Positions 25,433 to 34,803 of a DNA stretch of 64,000 nt are shown here, piece by piece. Made by a program: the position numbers and the translations under genes. Numbering within the stretch: position 1 is the first letter of the stretch; each line of letters starts with the position of its first letter. Source of the stretch: Candidatus Stoquefichus sp. SB1 (GTDB taxonomy: Bacteria > Bacillota_I > Bacilli_A > Erysipelotrichales > Coprobacillaceae); assembly GCF_001244545.1 (NCBI RefSeq), contig NZ_LN852696.1, forward strand, positions 124,001 to 188,000, read 5' to 3'. Below the pieces are notes generated by a model. That model was not told where the DNA came from. It worked only from the letters and a program-made list of their open reading frames with translations, and did no database searches.

Positions 25433-25909
25433 ATGAAAAAAATCAAAACAAATGTTTTAAGATTCTTAGATAAACAAAAAATACCTTATGAGATAAGAGA
25501 ATACCAATATGATGAACAGCATTTAAGTGGGAAGGATGTTATTGATCAAGTTGATCTTGAGGCTTGGCAAATTTATAAAACGCTGGTATTAAAAGGAAAT
25601 GATGATTATCTGGTTTGTTGTATCCCAGTGCTTGCTGAAATTGATTTAAAGCGTTTAGCAAAAGCTACGCATCATAAGAGTGTAGAGATGATTTTACAAA
25701 AAGACTTGTTGATGATAACGGGATATATGCGTGGAGGATGTTCACCAATAGGGATGAAAAAACTGTTTCCAACTTATTTTGAAGAGGATATATTACAACT
25801 TGATAAAGTGGCAGTGAGTGCAGGAAAAAGAGGATTACAAGTAATTTTAAAACCACAGGATTTAGTTAATTGTGTCAATGGGAAAATTATTCATGTTATT
25901 AAGGAATAG
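25433..25909 (+). CDS. ybaK: YbaK-type Cys-tRNA(Pro)/Cys-tRNA(Cys) deacylase
   Basis: A 158-residue editing enzyme of the YbaK/EbsC family that hydrolyses mischarged Cys-tRNA. VYKTLVL-like block IYKTLVLKGNDDYLVCCIPV, KRLAKATHHKSVEM and the diagnostic MRGGCSPIGMKK loop are present, with VSAGKRGLQVILKPQDLV near the end. Length is normal. ATG 25433 follows AGGTG by six bases; the in-frame GTG at 25424 is part of that ribosome site. It lies 12 bases before a lipoprotein gene and may be cotranscribed with it. Confidence 0.92.
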   Translation: MKKIKTNVLRFLDKQKIPYEIREYQYDEQHLSGKDVIDQVDLEAWQIYKTLVLKGNDDYLVCCIPVLAEIDLKRLAKATHHKSVEMILQKDLLMITGYMRGGCSPIGMKKLFPTYFEEDILQLDKVAVSAGKRGLQVILKPQDLVNCVNGKIIHVIKE

Positions 25910-25921
25910 AAAGAGGGATAT

Positions 25922-27208
25922 ATGATGAAGAAGGGAATACTTATTTTATTGGTTAGTTTATTAGTGGGATGTGCACCTGCTAAAGAAGAACAAGTAGTAT
26001 TAACGTTTAAAGATATTGATTTTGTTGAGTATGGGAGTACTTTTGAAACTAAGGACTGTATTGAAAAAACAAATGGTGAGATTGAAGAGTATCCACGGTT
26101 GGATACTACTCTTGTAGGAAAACAGAAATTATCTTTTGTTGTTGTGAAAGGTGATCAAAAAGAAACTTTTGAAAAGGAAATAGAAGTGAAAGATACACAA
26201 TTACCAATCATTGAACTAAAAAAACAAAAAGATGAAATAGAATATAATGGTCAATATGATGCTTTGAGTTATCTTCAATCAGTGAAAGATCCTGTTGATG
26301 GTGATTTAAAGTACAAGAAAGAATCTGAAGTTCAATCTAGTGATAAGATGTATTATACATATCATAGTGATGTGAATGTAAAAAAAGCTGGAACATATAC
26401 CATTCAATATCGTGCTGTTGATAAAAATGGTAATGAAACTCAAGTTAATTTAAAATTAAGTGTTAAAGCAGAAGAAAAGAAGAATGAAGTCAAAGCATCA
26501 ACTTCACAAAAAGAAAAGACACCACCAGTTCAAAAGACAGAACCCATTCAAGAGAATGTTGAATCTAAACCACCCAAAGAACCTCAACAAGCAGATTATT
26601 CATATGTTTTAACAAGCACCATAGCTCAAACAAAAAGTGCTCAAAAGACAAATAAAATTGTTACTGTTACATCTTCATCTTTAAGTTCAAGAAAAGCAGT
26701 TGTGCAATATTTTGTGAAAAGTGGGAATCAATGGGTTGAAAAAATGAAGGTTAATGGACAATTAGGTAAAGCAGGTATGGGGCAGGGAAGTGAAAATTCT
26801 ACGAGAACACCTATTGGAACATATCATTTTACACATGCATATGGTCTAAAAAATAATCCAGGTAGTTTAATGTCATATACAAAAATTAATGAGCATCATT
26901 ATTGGTGTGGGCAACAGTATTATAATCAGTTTGTTGATGATACGATTATGGATCATAGCCAATGTTCTTTATCAAATGATGAACATTTAATGGATTATCC
27001 AGGCAGTTATAATTATTTTGCATCATTTAACTACAATTCTTCCAATGTCCCAGGTGTTGGATCAGCTTATTTCCTTCATTGTTCTAAAGGAAGTTATACA
27101 ATGGGATGCGTAGCTATTCCAGAAGCAAAGATGGTTTATCTTTTACAAAATATTGATACATCAACAATAATGATTATTGATCAAGTTCAAAAAGTGACTA
27201 ATCATTAA
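25922..27208 (+). CDS. Lipoprotein with Ig-like domains and YkuD-like transpeptidase domain
   Basis: A 428-residue surface lipoprotein: lipobox LLVGC (about residues 13-17), two beta-sandwich modules (about 25-95 and 100-180; the second ends in AGTYTIQYRAVDKNGNETQ, typical of bacterial Ig-like DUF5011), a Lys/Pro/Gln-rich linker, then a C-terminal domain (about 235-425) resembling L,D-transpeptidases. RTPIGTYHF opens it, FLHCSKGSYTMGCVAIP carries the expected His386 and Cys396. L,D-transpeptidases crosslink peptidoglycan or attach proteins to it. The HGC context is looser than in YkuD, so it belongs to a divergent branch. Confidence 0.78.
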   Translation: MMKKGILILLVSLLVGCAPAKEEQVVLTFKDIDFVEYGSTFETKDCIEKTNGEIEEYPRLDTTLVGKQKLSFVVVKGDQKETFEKEIEVKDTQLPIIELKKQKDEIEYNGQYDALSYLQSVKDPVDGDLKYKKESEVQSSDKMYYTYHSDVNVKKAGTYTIQYRAVDKNGNETQVNLKLSVKAEEKKNEVKASTSQKEKTPPVQKTEPIQENVESKPPKEPQQADYSYVLTSTIAQTKSAQKTNKIVTVTSSSLSSRKAVVQYFVKSGNQWVEKMKVNGQLGKAGMGQGSENSTRTPIGTYHFTHAYGLKNNPGSLMSYTKINEHHYWCGQQYYNQFVDDTIMDHSQCSLSNDEHLMDYPGSYNYFASFNYNSSNVPGVGSAYFLHCSKGSYTMGCVAIPEAKMVYLLQNIDTSTIMIIDQVQKVTNH

Positions 27209-27211
27209 AAT

Positions 27212-27250
27212 ATATCTCTATAGAATGATTTTCTGTAGAGATATTTTATT
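27212..27250 (+). terminator. Terminator
   Basis: Stem ATATCTCTATAGAA (27212-27225) / TTCTGTAGAGATAT (27231-27244) with one mismatched pair, followed by TTTATT. A TATAAT at 27286-27291 downstream may serve the ECF sigma operon. Confidence 0.75.
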
Positions 27251-27358
27251 ATTGTGTTAGAAAATGATTTGTTGTTTTAAATAAATATAATAAATAAAAT
27301 TTTAGTTTTTTAAAACTTTTTATTTCTAAAAATGGTTAATAGGGTGAGGAGGGGAAAC

Positions 27359-27898
27359 ATGAAGGAAAAATATTATATTAAGCGCATCCAAAAAGGTGAT
27401 CACCGTGCTCTTGATGAATTCATAGAAATTCTTTATCCTCAGGTTTATGCTTTTATTGATCGTAAAGTTAAAGGTGAAGATATTGCAAAGGATTTAACGC
27501 AGGATGTTTTTATACGTTTTATTCGTGCTTTACCTACATATCAAAGTGAAGGAAGGGTTTTAAATTATTTGTATAAAATATCAAGTCATGTTTGTTATAG
27601 CTATTATAAGCGTTTTAGAGGTCATCTATTATTAGAGGATGAATTGGTTGAAGATAAGCATATTGATGTTCATGAAACAATTATGAAACAGTTTGAAGAA
27701 GATGCTTTAAAAAAAGCAATTTATCAATTAAAGCCCGTTCAACAAGATGTTATTATTTTGAAATATATTGAACAATATACTTTTAAAGAAATTGCCTCTA
27801 TCTATAATTTGAGTGTTTCAACAATTAAATCAAGACATTATCAGGCACTTATAAAACTAAAAAAAATACTAGAAGGAGATGATGAAAATGAATATTGA
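27359..27898 (+). CDS. ECF-type RNA polymerase sigma factor
   Basis: A 179-residue sigma-70 family protein. Region 2 is DIAKDLTQDVFIRFIRALPTYQ with YLYKISSHVCYSYYKR, and region 4 is LKPVQQDVIILKYIEQYTFKEIASIYNLSVSTIKSRHYQALIKL (shortened: VIILKYIEQYTFKEIASIY, then SVSTIKSRHYQALIKL). No region 1 or 3, as in ECF factors. ATG 27359 is preceded by GAGGAGGGG. It heads a five-gene operon with a membrane protein, an ABC ATPase and two permeases, the same plan as B. subtilis sigY-yxlCDEFG, so the next protein is a candidate anti-sigma factor. Confidence 0.9.
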   Translation: MKEKYYIKRIQKGDHRALDEFIEILYPQVYAFIDRKVKGEDIAKDLTQDVFIRFIRALPTYQSEGRVLNYLYKISSHVCYSYYKRFRGHLLLEDELVEDKHIDVHETIMKQFEEDALKKAIYQLKPVQQDVIILKYIEQYTFKEIASIYNLSVSTIKSRHYQALIKLKKILEGDDENEY

Positions 27899-28574
27899 TT
27901 TAGAAGCATTACATGAAACTCAAGAAGCATGTCATCAAGAATTAGATAAAGTTATAGAAAAATATAATATCAATCATTTTCAATTGTTATATCAGTATAT
28001 AATCAAAGAGTTTAAAATCCAATTTATTTTTGCCTTTATAGGAATGATTATAGTTTGTACTTTATCATATTTAATGAAAGAATTATCTTTAATGTGTGTA
28101 ATAGTCTATTTTTTGTTTTTGGGATGTATGGCTACGATAGAACATATTAAAAACGACCTCTACCATATGAAAGAATTAATTGCAGTTTCTTATATACAAG
28201 AGGGAAGAAGTTTTTTATATCGAAGTATTATCATGGGAGGATTTCAACTATTAATGTTTATATGTATGTGCAGTATCTTGCCTCTTGATAAAGTATTGTT
28301 TATGAAAACGATTCTATATGCATTGCTGCCAGTTTATATTTCGCAAATCATTTGTATGTATTTTATAAAATATATTACTAATGTTTTTGTAGTTTTGGTT
28401 GGGTATATGAGTTTTTATCTTATGATTCTTATTGGTTTTGAATATTATCAAATTACAAATTTTATGAGTATATCATCTTGTTTAATATGGATTGCACTGA
28501 TATTGATTGTCTATGTTGTGAATACAACATTTATTTATAAGAAAAAAATAGAAGGAGATATTGTATGGAATTAG
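27888..28574 (+). CDS. Membrane protein, candidate anti-sigma factor
   Basis: A 228-residue protein with a short N-terminal cytoplasmic helix-rich region (about 1-40, with acidic LEALHETQEACHQELDKV) and six hydrophobic segments. The cytoplasmic head plus membrane body, and its place directly after an ECF sigma gene (11-base overlap), suggest that it holds the sigma factor at the membrane. No zinc-binding anti-sigma motif (HxxxCxxC) is visible, so this is inference. The ATG at 27888 is the best spaced of three in-frame ATGs (27879, 27882, 27888) behind AAGGAG. Confidence 0.65.
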   Translation: MNIDLEALHETQEACHQELDKVIEKYNINHFQLLYQYIIKEFKIQFIFAFIGMIIVCTLSYLMKELSLMCVIVYFLFLGCMATIEHIKNDLYHMKELIAVSYIQEGRSFLYRSIIMGGFQLLMFICMCSILPLDKVLFMKTILYALLPVYISQIICMYFIKYITNVFVVLVGYMSFYLMILIGFEYYQITNFMSISSCLIWIALILIVYVVNTTFIYKKKIEGDIVWN

Positions 28575-29452
28575 TCTTAGAAAATATGAATAAAAAATAT
28601 AAAGAATGTTATGCTGTTAAAAATGTTAATGTTACTTTAAGACCAGGGATACATGCTCTTTTGGGAGCAAATGGAAGTGGAAAAACGACTTTAATGAGAT
28701 TGATCTGTGGACTGTTGAAAGGACAGGGTTCAGTCCATTTTGATGATATTGATATGAATAGCGAATATGAGACTTTTGCATCACATCTTGGCTATATGCC
28801 TCAACATTTTGGATATTATCCTCATTATACAGTAAAAGAGTTTTTAGAATATATGGCAATTGTTAAGAATCTTAATAGTGATTATAGTCAAAAACGAATC
28901 CAATTATTGAGTGAGAAACTTGGATTAAGTGATAAGTTAAATCAAAAAATGAAAACTTTATCAGGAGGAATGTTGAGAAGAGTAGGAATTATTCAATCTT
29001 TACTCAATGAACCGGATATTTTGATTTTAGATGAACCAACAGCAGGATTGGATCCTAAGGAGCGAATTATTTTTAGAAATTTAATTGCCTCATTATCTAC
29101 ATCAACAATTGTTTTATTATCAACACATATTGTGAGTGATATTGAATCAATTGCAGATGATATTTTAATTATGAAAGAAGGGGAGATTATTATGCATGGT
29201 GCTTATGATGAATTATTAAAGATTATTGATGGTAAAGTTTGGGAAGTGAATGTTCCCCATCAAGATGCAGCATTGTTTATGTCAAAATATCGTGTTGTGA
29301 GAAGTCATCATGTGGCAAATCAGGTCAATATGCGCATTGTGAGTGACCATCAACCTCATCCTGATGCTTTAAGTGTTTCTCCTGATTTAGATGATTTATA
29401 TCTTTATTATTTTGCGGAGGAAATGCCTTATGAAACGTCTCATAAAAAGTGA
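28565..29452 (+). CDS. ABC transporter ATP-binding protein (ECF operon)
   Basis: A 295-residue ATPase of the antimicrobial-peptide / lantibiotic exporter class. Walker A GANGSGKTTLMR, signature KTLSGGMLRRVGI, Walker B ILILDEPTAGLD and switch His in LLSTHIVSD are all present; a C-terminal extension of about 80 residues follows. It overlaps the preceding gene by 10 bases and the following permease by 23, so the operon is tightly packed. It would power the two membrane proteins downstream, probably as a heteromeric exporter or bacitracin-like resistance pump. Confidence 0.88.
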   Translation: MELVLENMNKKYKECYAVKNVNVTLRPGIHALLGANGSGKTTLMRLICGLLKGQGSVHFDDIDMNSEYETFASHLGYMPQHFGYYPHYTVKEFLEYMAIVKNLNSDYSQKRIQLLSEKLGLSDKLNQKMKTLSGGMLRRVGIIQSLLNEPDILILDEPTAGLDPKERIIFRNLIASLSTSTIVLLSTHIVSDIESIADDILIMKEGEIIMHGAYDELLKIIDGKVWEVNVPHQDAALFMSKYRVVRSHHVANQVNMRIVSDHQPHPDALSVSPDLDDLYLYYFAEEMPYETSHKK

Positions 29453-30860
29453 ACTAGTAAAGTTGTTGAAAAGTAGGACACATCTCATCTTGATTATCTT
29501 ATTAACATTATCAACAGTTATTCTTACGTATTTATCATTTAAAGACTATGGTCGACTATATGATGATTTAAAATACTATGAAAATTTTTCTGGTGATAAA
29601 ATCGACTCAATAAGTGCTGCGAAGATTGTTGATGAAACATTGCATCAATATGCTGGAAAATGGTCAGAGAATACATATCAACAGATAAAAAAAGATTATT
29701 TACAGCTTGTTTCAAAGTATCCTCGTCAAATCATTAATGATGAGGCTATGAAAAAAGTATATGGTGATAATTATAAACCAATTATGGATAAATCATTAGC
29801 AGGCGAATTAACAGAAGATGAGTTTGAGCATTACATGTCAACAGTAGATGCGTCTAGAGGATATAGTTTGTATGGTGATGAAGAGGGACATTGTCATATT
29901 CAACTTTATTATAATGAAGATGGGATTTATCATTTATTATCTTTGATTTATACATCACCTTATTTTGTAGAAGAAAATGATGCAAGCCAAACGTTTGATA
30001 CTGTTTGGGAAGAAAATGATTATATTTTCAAACATGGAGAACAGTTAGTAAAAGATAATTATTCTTATGAAAACTCCAATTCACAGCAACTTATTCTACA
30101 AGATTATTTGATATCACAAGTTCATAAATTACCTCAAACATTTGATAGTGTTGTTCCTAATAACTTATTTTTAAAAGCGTTAAGAAATATTTTATGGGCA
30201 CCATTATTTGTTGTCATTATTCTATTGGCTAATGTCTTTGGCATTGAAAAACAGTATAAGATGGATGAGATTATTTATCCTACAAGTTCTTCTAAACATC
30301 AAATAACAATTGCGAAACTCATTACAGGAACTTGTTTAGGTATAGGAATTGTATGGCTACAACTCCTTGTATGTTTTCTTGTTTCATCTTTCATTCTACC
30401 TATTCATACATGGAATATCGTCATCATAAATATGGCTTCTTCTTTTTTTATAGATTGGGGTCAGATGTATATTCCTTATACTTACTTAACTGTCGTAGTA
30501 TTCTGTTTTCTATTGACAACAGTAGGAAGTTTTGCTATTTCATTAATAACTTTGGGAATTTCATATTTAACGAAGAGCCGTTTTATTGTTGTGATTGTGA
30601 TGACTGTTTTTATAGTATTAAGTTGGTTTATCAAGAGAATGACATTTATACCTACATTATTGAAAACGTTTATGCCATTTAATATGTTATCTTTCTTAGA
30701 TTATTTTTATGGTTATACTGCTGAGCAAGGATATCCATATTTCATTTTTCATAATAGTGTTATTCCCTATCGTACAATTGTGATTGTTGGGTGGAGTCTG
30801 ATAGGTATACTCATTGTTTGGATGCTGATTAGACAAGCACGTAAACCAGCTATTGATTAG
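29430..30860 (+). CDS. ABC-2 type permease, paralogue 1
   Basis: A 476-residue membrane subunit. One N-terminal helix (about 15-35), a large extracytoplasmic domain (about 36-245) and then five or six helices. The segment APLFVVIILLANVFGIEKQY then EIIYPTSSSKHQITIAKLI is shared with the next gene. ATG 29430 has GGAGG nine bases upstream; the reading could extend to 29391, inside the ATPase gene, but lacks a ribosome site there. It probably forms the membrane channel with paralogue 2. Confidence 0.82.
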   Translation: MKRLIKSELVKLLKSRTHLILIILLTLSTVILTYLSFKDYGRLYDDLKYYENFSGDKIDSISAAKIVDETLHQYAGKWSENTYQQIKKDYLQLVSKYPRQIINDEAMKKVYGDNYKPIMDKSLAGELTEDEFEHYMSTVDASRGYSLYGDEEGHCHIQLYYNEDGIYHLLSLIYTSPYFVEENDASQTFDTVWEENDYIFKHGEQLVKDNYSYENSNSQQLILQDYLISQVHKLPQTFDSVVPNNLFLKALRNILWAPLFVVIILLANVFGIEKQYKMDEIIYPTSSSKHQITIAKLITGTCLGIGIVWLQLLVCFLVSSFILPIHTWNIVIINMASSFFIDWGQMYIPYTYLTVVVFCFLLTTVGSFAISLITLGISYLTKSRFIVVIVMTVFIVLSWFIKRMTFIPTLLKTFMPFNMLSFLDYFYGYTAEQGYPYFIFHNSVIPYRTIVIVGWSLIGILIVWMLIRQARKPAID

Positions 30861-30874
30861 TAAGGAGTGATTGT

Positions 30875-32341
30875 ATGAAAAGATTAATAATAAGTGAATC
30901 AAAAAAATTATGGAAAGGACGAAAAATTTGGATAAGTGTTGTTGGTATTGTATTGTTAAGCGTTTATATGTGCTTTCAGGTCTACTATTCTCATGATGAA
31001 CTCCAACCAATTTTATATAGTCTCAAAAATGAGCAGGGAAAGATTATAGACGTTATGGATTTGATTAGAGATAGAGATCAGATAATACATCAATATGCAG
31101 GTATATGGAACCAAGAAAAAGAAAATCTCATCATTAAAGATTTAAAGGAAAGATTAGCTCAGTACCCAAGAAATCAATTAGATAATCAAGCAATGGAAAA
31201 TGAATATGGGCCAAATTATATGATGTATTTAAAAAAAGAAGAAACAGTTGGTTTAAATGAAGCAGATATTGAACAAATAACGAATGAAATAGGAAAGGTT
31301 CCCAATTATCTAGGGGAAGGTGAAAATATCCTATTAAGGAGAATTTATACTAATGATTCCTATCGACAATATTTATCTTATATTTATACAGGTAATTTTA
31401 TGTTTCATGAAAATTTTGATGAAAATATTTTTGATGAATGGAATACCTATCTTATTTCTCCGACAGTAGAAAAAGTAAAAGAAGAAAATTGGGAGTATGA
31501 AAGTGTAAGTCAAAATCTAAACTTATCAATAACTCAACGAAATATTTATCAGGATTATTTGATGGATCAAATTAAGCAGTTACCTAAACAATATGATAGT
31601 GGACTTCCTAATCAATATATGCTTGCTGCATTATCAGAGGTTTTGTTGTTACCTTTATTTGTTGTAATTATTTTATTAGCGAATATATTTTCTATTGAAA
31701 AAGAGCAAAAAACTGATCAAATCATCTATCCAACAAGTGCTTCTCAACGTAAAATAACAATTGCAAAACTTTTATCAGGATATTTCTTTGCGATTGGTCT
31801 TATGTTATTGCCTATACTTATTGTTTACATGTTTTCAACCATTGTTTTTCCAATTCATTGTTGGGATTTATTGGTGACATTGTTAGATTTTAAAAGTATT
31901 GATTTACTGATTCCAACAACTTATCTAACATTATTAATAAATGCTATTCTACTGAGTCTTATTTCAACTATTGCAATTGCAACATTAACTATGTTCTTAT
32001 CTTACTTTATGAAGAATCGATTTGTTGTGATTGTTATGATGTTTGTATTTATGTTAGTAGGAATGGTGACATCTGTCATATATATACAAGCGGACTGGTT
32101 TCATATTTTTAGTTTTTCACATCCTTTTTGTATGGTTCTCTATCAGTCTTATTTTTCACAAACAAGTATGTTATGGGGAATGCCCATTGATTTTGGTGTT
32201 CCATATCTTTTTAATGAAACAATGGTTATACCAGTCCGTTGGATTGTTATGGGAGGATGGGTTATTTTATCATTGTTTCTTTCTTCATGGATATATATAA
32301 ATTCAAGAAAAATATTATTATTAAAATTTTCACAAACTTGA
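30875..32341 (+). CDS. ABC-2 type permease, paralogue 2
   Basis: A 488-residue membrane subunit with the same plan as its neighbour: N-terminal helix, large outer domain (about 35-255) and C-terminal helices starting with LPLFVVIILLANIFSIEKEQ then QIIYPTSASQRKITIAKLL. The two probably came from a duplication and act as a heterodimer with the ATPase at 28565. It has its own AAGGAG ribosome site 14 bases after the previous stop. The operon has no clear terminator before the phosphoglucomutase promoter at 32429. Confidence 0.82.
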   Translation: MKRLIISESKKLWKGRKIWISVVGIVLLSVYMCFQVYYSHDELQPILYSLKNEQGKIIDVMDLIRDRDQIIHQYAGIWNQEKENLIIKDLKERLAQYPRNQLDNQAMENEYGPNYMMYLKKEETVGLNEADIEQITNEIGKVPNYLGEGENILLRRIYTNDSYRQYLSYIYTGNFMFHENFDENIFDEWNTYLISPTVEKVKEENWEYESVSQNLNLSITQRNIYQDYLMDQIKQLPKQYDSGLPNQYMLAALSEVLLLPLFVVIILLANIFSIEKEQKTDQIIYPTSASQRKITIAKLLSGYFFAIGLMLLPILIVYMFSTIVFPIHCWDLLVTLLDFKSIDLLIPTTYLTLLINAILLSLISTIAIATLTMFLSYFMKNRFVVIVMMFVFMLVGMVTSVIYIQADWFHIFSFSHPFCMVLYQSYFSQTSMLWGMPIDFGVPYLFNETMVIPVRWIVMGGWVILSLFLSSWIYINSRKILLLKFSQT

Positions 32342-32428
32342 TAAGAAAACTCCCAATGGATTAAGTTTGTTTTTGCTAAAAATGTTTTTATTTATCATGT
32401 TGTTTTTGTGGCGTTGCCAAGTAGGATT

Positions 32429-32437
32429 TGATATAAT
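32429..32437 (+). promoter_or_regulatory. Extended -10 promoter of phosphoglucomutase gene
   Basis: TGATATAAT (32429-32437), 20 bases before the start codon at 32458, with AGAGGTG as ribosome site. No matching -35 was found. Confidence 0.55.
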
Positions 32438-32457
32438 TAAAACAAGAGGTGAACAAT

Positions 32458-34152
32458 ATGGATTATAATACAAATTATGAAAGATGGCTTAATCATCCTG
32501 CTGTAGATGATGCCATGAAAGTTGAACTTGCAAGTATGGGAGAAAAGGAAAAAGAAGATGCCTTCTATACGAATGTAGAATTTGGAACTGCTGGAATGAG
32601 AGGAATTTTAGGTCCAGGAACAAATCGTATGAATATCTATACAATTCGAAAAGCAAATGTTGGATTTGCCAAATATGTTTTGGGACTAGAAAATGGTAAA
32701 GAAAGAGGAATTGCCATTGGCTATGACAACCGTCATATGTCTTATCGTTTCGCAATAGAAAGTGCTAAAGTTTTAGCAACTTATGGAATCAAATCTTATA
32801 TTTTTGAAAGTTTAAGACCAACTCCAGAATTATCTTTTGCTGTAAGATATTTAAAATGTGCTGGTGGAATTATGATTACGGCTTCACATAACCCTAAAGA
32901 ATATAATGGCTATAAGGTTTATGATGATACAGGATGTCAATTGATTCCTGAATGGGGAGATATTGTTGTTAAGTATGTTAATGAAGTTGAGGATGAATTA
33001 GATGTAAAAGTTTGCAGCAATGAAGAAGCTTATCCATATATGACATGGATTGGTGAAGAAGTTGATGAAGCTTACTATAAAGAAGTTATGGGAATTGAAA
33101 TTAATCCTGGTATGGATAAGAGCGGTTTTAAAATTGTCTTTTCACCACAACATGGAACAAGTAATATTCCTGTAAGAGAATGTCTAGGACGTTTGGGATA
33201 TGATGTAGTACCAGTATTAGCTCAATGTGCACCAGATCCTGATTATACAAATACAAAATCACCTAATCCTGAAGTTGATATGGCATATGAACTTGCGATT
33301 ATTAAAGCAAAAGAAGTCAATGCTGATGTTGTTGTCATTTGTGATCCTGATGGAGATAGATTAGGAGTTGTTGCTAAACATGATGGTAAATATGTTTTAA
33401 TGAGTGGTAATCAGTCTGCTGCTGTTTATTTGGAATATATTTTAAGTCAGATGAAGGAAAAAGGAACTTTGCCTGATAATGCTGTTATGTATAATACAAT
33501 CGTTACTTCTGATTTGGGTGAATTAGTTGCAAGAAGTTATGGTGTTGATGTAGAAAAAACATTAACAGGATTTAAGTTTATTGGTGATAAGATTAGAAAA
33601 TATGAAAAGACAGGTGAAAAACAATTTGTCTTTGGTTATGAAGAATCTTATGGTTGTGTGATTAAGGATTTTGTTAGAGATAAAGATGCTGTTCAAGCTG
33701 TTTTAACAGCTGCAGAAGCAGGTAATTACTATAAGAAACAAGGTAAGGATTTAGTAGATGTTTTAAATGAACTTTATGCAAAACATGGAACATTTAAAGA
33801 AACACAAATTGCTTTATCTAAAGCTGGAGCTGCTGGAGCTGCAAGAATCAAAGAAATTATGGATAATTTAAGAAAAGATGCACCTACTGAAATTGGTGGT
33901 GTGAAAGTTGTAGCTTCTGAAGATTATCAAACAAGTTTAAGAAATGAAAATGGTGTAGAAATAACTATTGATTTACCTAAATCAAATGTCTTGAAATATT
34001 ATTTAGAAGATGGTTCATGGATTGCTGCAAGACCTAGTGGAACTGAACCAAAGTGTAAATTCTATTTCTCAATTAAGGGAACAAATGCTGAAGATGCAGC
34101 AAATAAAACAGAAGTATTCCATAAAGCAATGATGGACATTATTGGTGAGTAA
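32458..34152 (+). CDS. pgcA: Phosphoglucomutase/phosphomannomutase (PgcA type)
   Basis: A 564-residue alpha-D-phosphohexomutase that interconverts glucose-1- and glucose-6-phosphate, feeding glycolipid, teichoic acid and polysaccharide synthesis. FGTAGMRG near the N-terminus, the phospho-serine loop ITASHNPKEYNGYK (Ser143), the metal loop CDPDGDRLGVV, the sugar loop GYEESYGC and the C-terminal phosphate loop RPSGTEPKCKFYF are all present. Length fits the PgcA/PGM2 group. ATG 32458 lies six bases after AGAGGTG; the GTG at 32449 belongs to that ribosome site. It is monocistronic and ends in a terminator. Confidence 0.95.
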   Translation: MDYNTNYERWLNHPAVDDAMKVELASMGEKEKEDAFYTNVEFGTAGMRGILGPGTNRMNIYTIRKANVGFAKYVLGLENGKERGIAIGYDNRHMSYRFAIESAKVLATYGIKSYIFESLRPTPELSFAVRYLKCAGGIMITASHNPKEYNGYKVYDDTGCQLIPEWGDIVVKYVNEVEDELDVKVCSNEEAYPYMTWIGEEVDEAYYKEVMGIEINPGMDKSGFKIVFSPQHGTSNIPVRECLGRLGYDVVPVLAQCAPDPDYTNTKSPNPEVDMAYELAIIKAKEVNADVVVICDPDGDRLGVVAKHDGKYVLMSGNQSAAVYLEYILSQMKEKGTLPDNAVMYNTIVTSDLGELVARSYGVDVEKTLTGFKFIGDKIRKYEKTGEKQFVFGYEESYGCVIKDFVRDKDAVQAVLTAAEAGNYYKKQGKDLVDVLNELYAKHGTFKETQIALSKAGAAGAARIKEIMDNLRKDAPTEIGGVKVVASEDYQTSLRNENGVEITIDLPKSNVLKYYLEDGSWIAARPSGTEPKCKFYFSIKGTNAEDAANKTEVFHKAMMDIIGE

Positions 34153-34159
34153 AGCAGAG

Positions 34160-34187
34160 GCGTTGAGTTTATTCAACGCTTTTCTTA
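34160..34187 (+). terminator. Terminator of phosphoglucomutase gene
   Basis: Stem GCGTTGA (34160-34166) / TCAACGC (34173-34179), then TTTTCTT. Confidence 0.8.
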
Positions 34188-34212
34188 TATATGTAAATAG
34201 GAGGAATAAATA

Positions 34213-34800
34213 ATGATACATTTTGAAAGAGAAGTTACTGATCCACAATTAATTAATGAAATGTTGAAGATATTTCATCATGTCAATATTGGAATAAATG
34301 GAGAAGATGGATTTCCATATGTTGTGCCATTAAATTATGGTTATGAAATCAAAGATAATAAACTTTTTGTTTATACTCATTTTATGAAACGGGGTTATAA
34401 ATTGGATTTGCTTCGTAAAGATCCTAGAGTTTGTTTAGAATTTAGTGCATTTCATGACTTCCCTAATTGTCAGTATAAAAGACATTATCATGATTATCGC
34501 AGTGTGATTGCTAAAGGGATTATGAAAATTATTGATGGGAATGAAGATTATGAAACATTTTTAAAAGGGTATAATCTATTGTATACTTGCAATAATAGAA
34601 CTATCAAACCATTAGAGGAAAGACAAAGTATTCCACCAATGTACATTGGGGTCATTGAATGTCATATGCATGATGTGACCGCCAAGTCTGAGTTTCCTTT
34701 GAGAACTGTGGAGGATGTTCCTTTTTTAGATGTTTATTCAATGGAAAAAGATGATGAACCATTTGATATTTCTGATATACTTGAAAACAAGAAAAAATGA
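34213..34800 (+). CDS. Flavin split-barrel protein (PNPOx-like / NimA-like)
   Basis: A 195-residue protein of the pyridoxamine 5'-phosphate oxidase-like FMN split-barrel family, related to NimA nitroimidazole reductases and heme-oxygenase-like members. FPYVVPLNYGYEIKDNKLFVY then HFMKRGYKLDLLRKDPRVCLEF form the flavin-binding beta-barrel; the tail with VTAKSEFPLRT is typical of this group. The actual substrate is unknown and the name NimA should not be taken as resistance. AGGAGG precedes the ATG, and it is monocistronic between two terminators. Confidence 0.83.
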   Translation: MIHFEREVTDPQLINEMLKIFHHVNIGINGEDGFPYVVPLNYGYEIKDNKLFVYTHFMKRGYKLDLLRKDPRVCLEFSAFHDFPNCQYKRHYHDYRSVIAKGIMKIIDGNEDYETFLKGYNLLYTCNNRTIKPLEERQSIPPMYIGVIECHMHDVTAKSEFPLRTVEDVPFLDVYSMEKDDEPFDISDILENKKK

Positions 34801-34803
34801 TTG

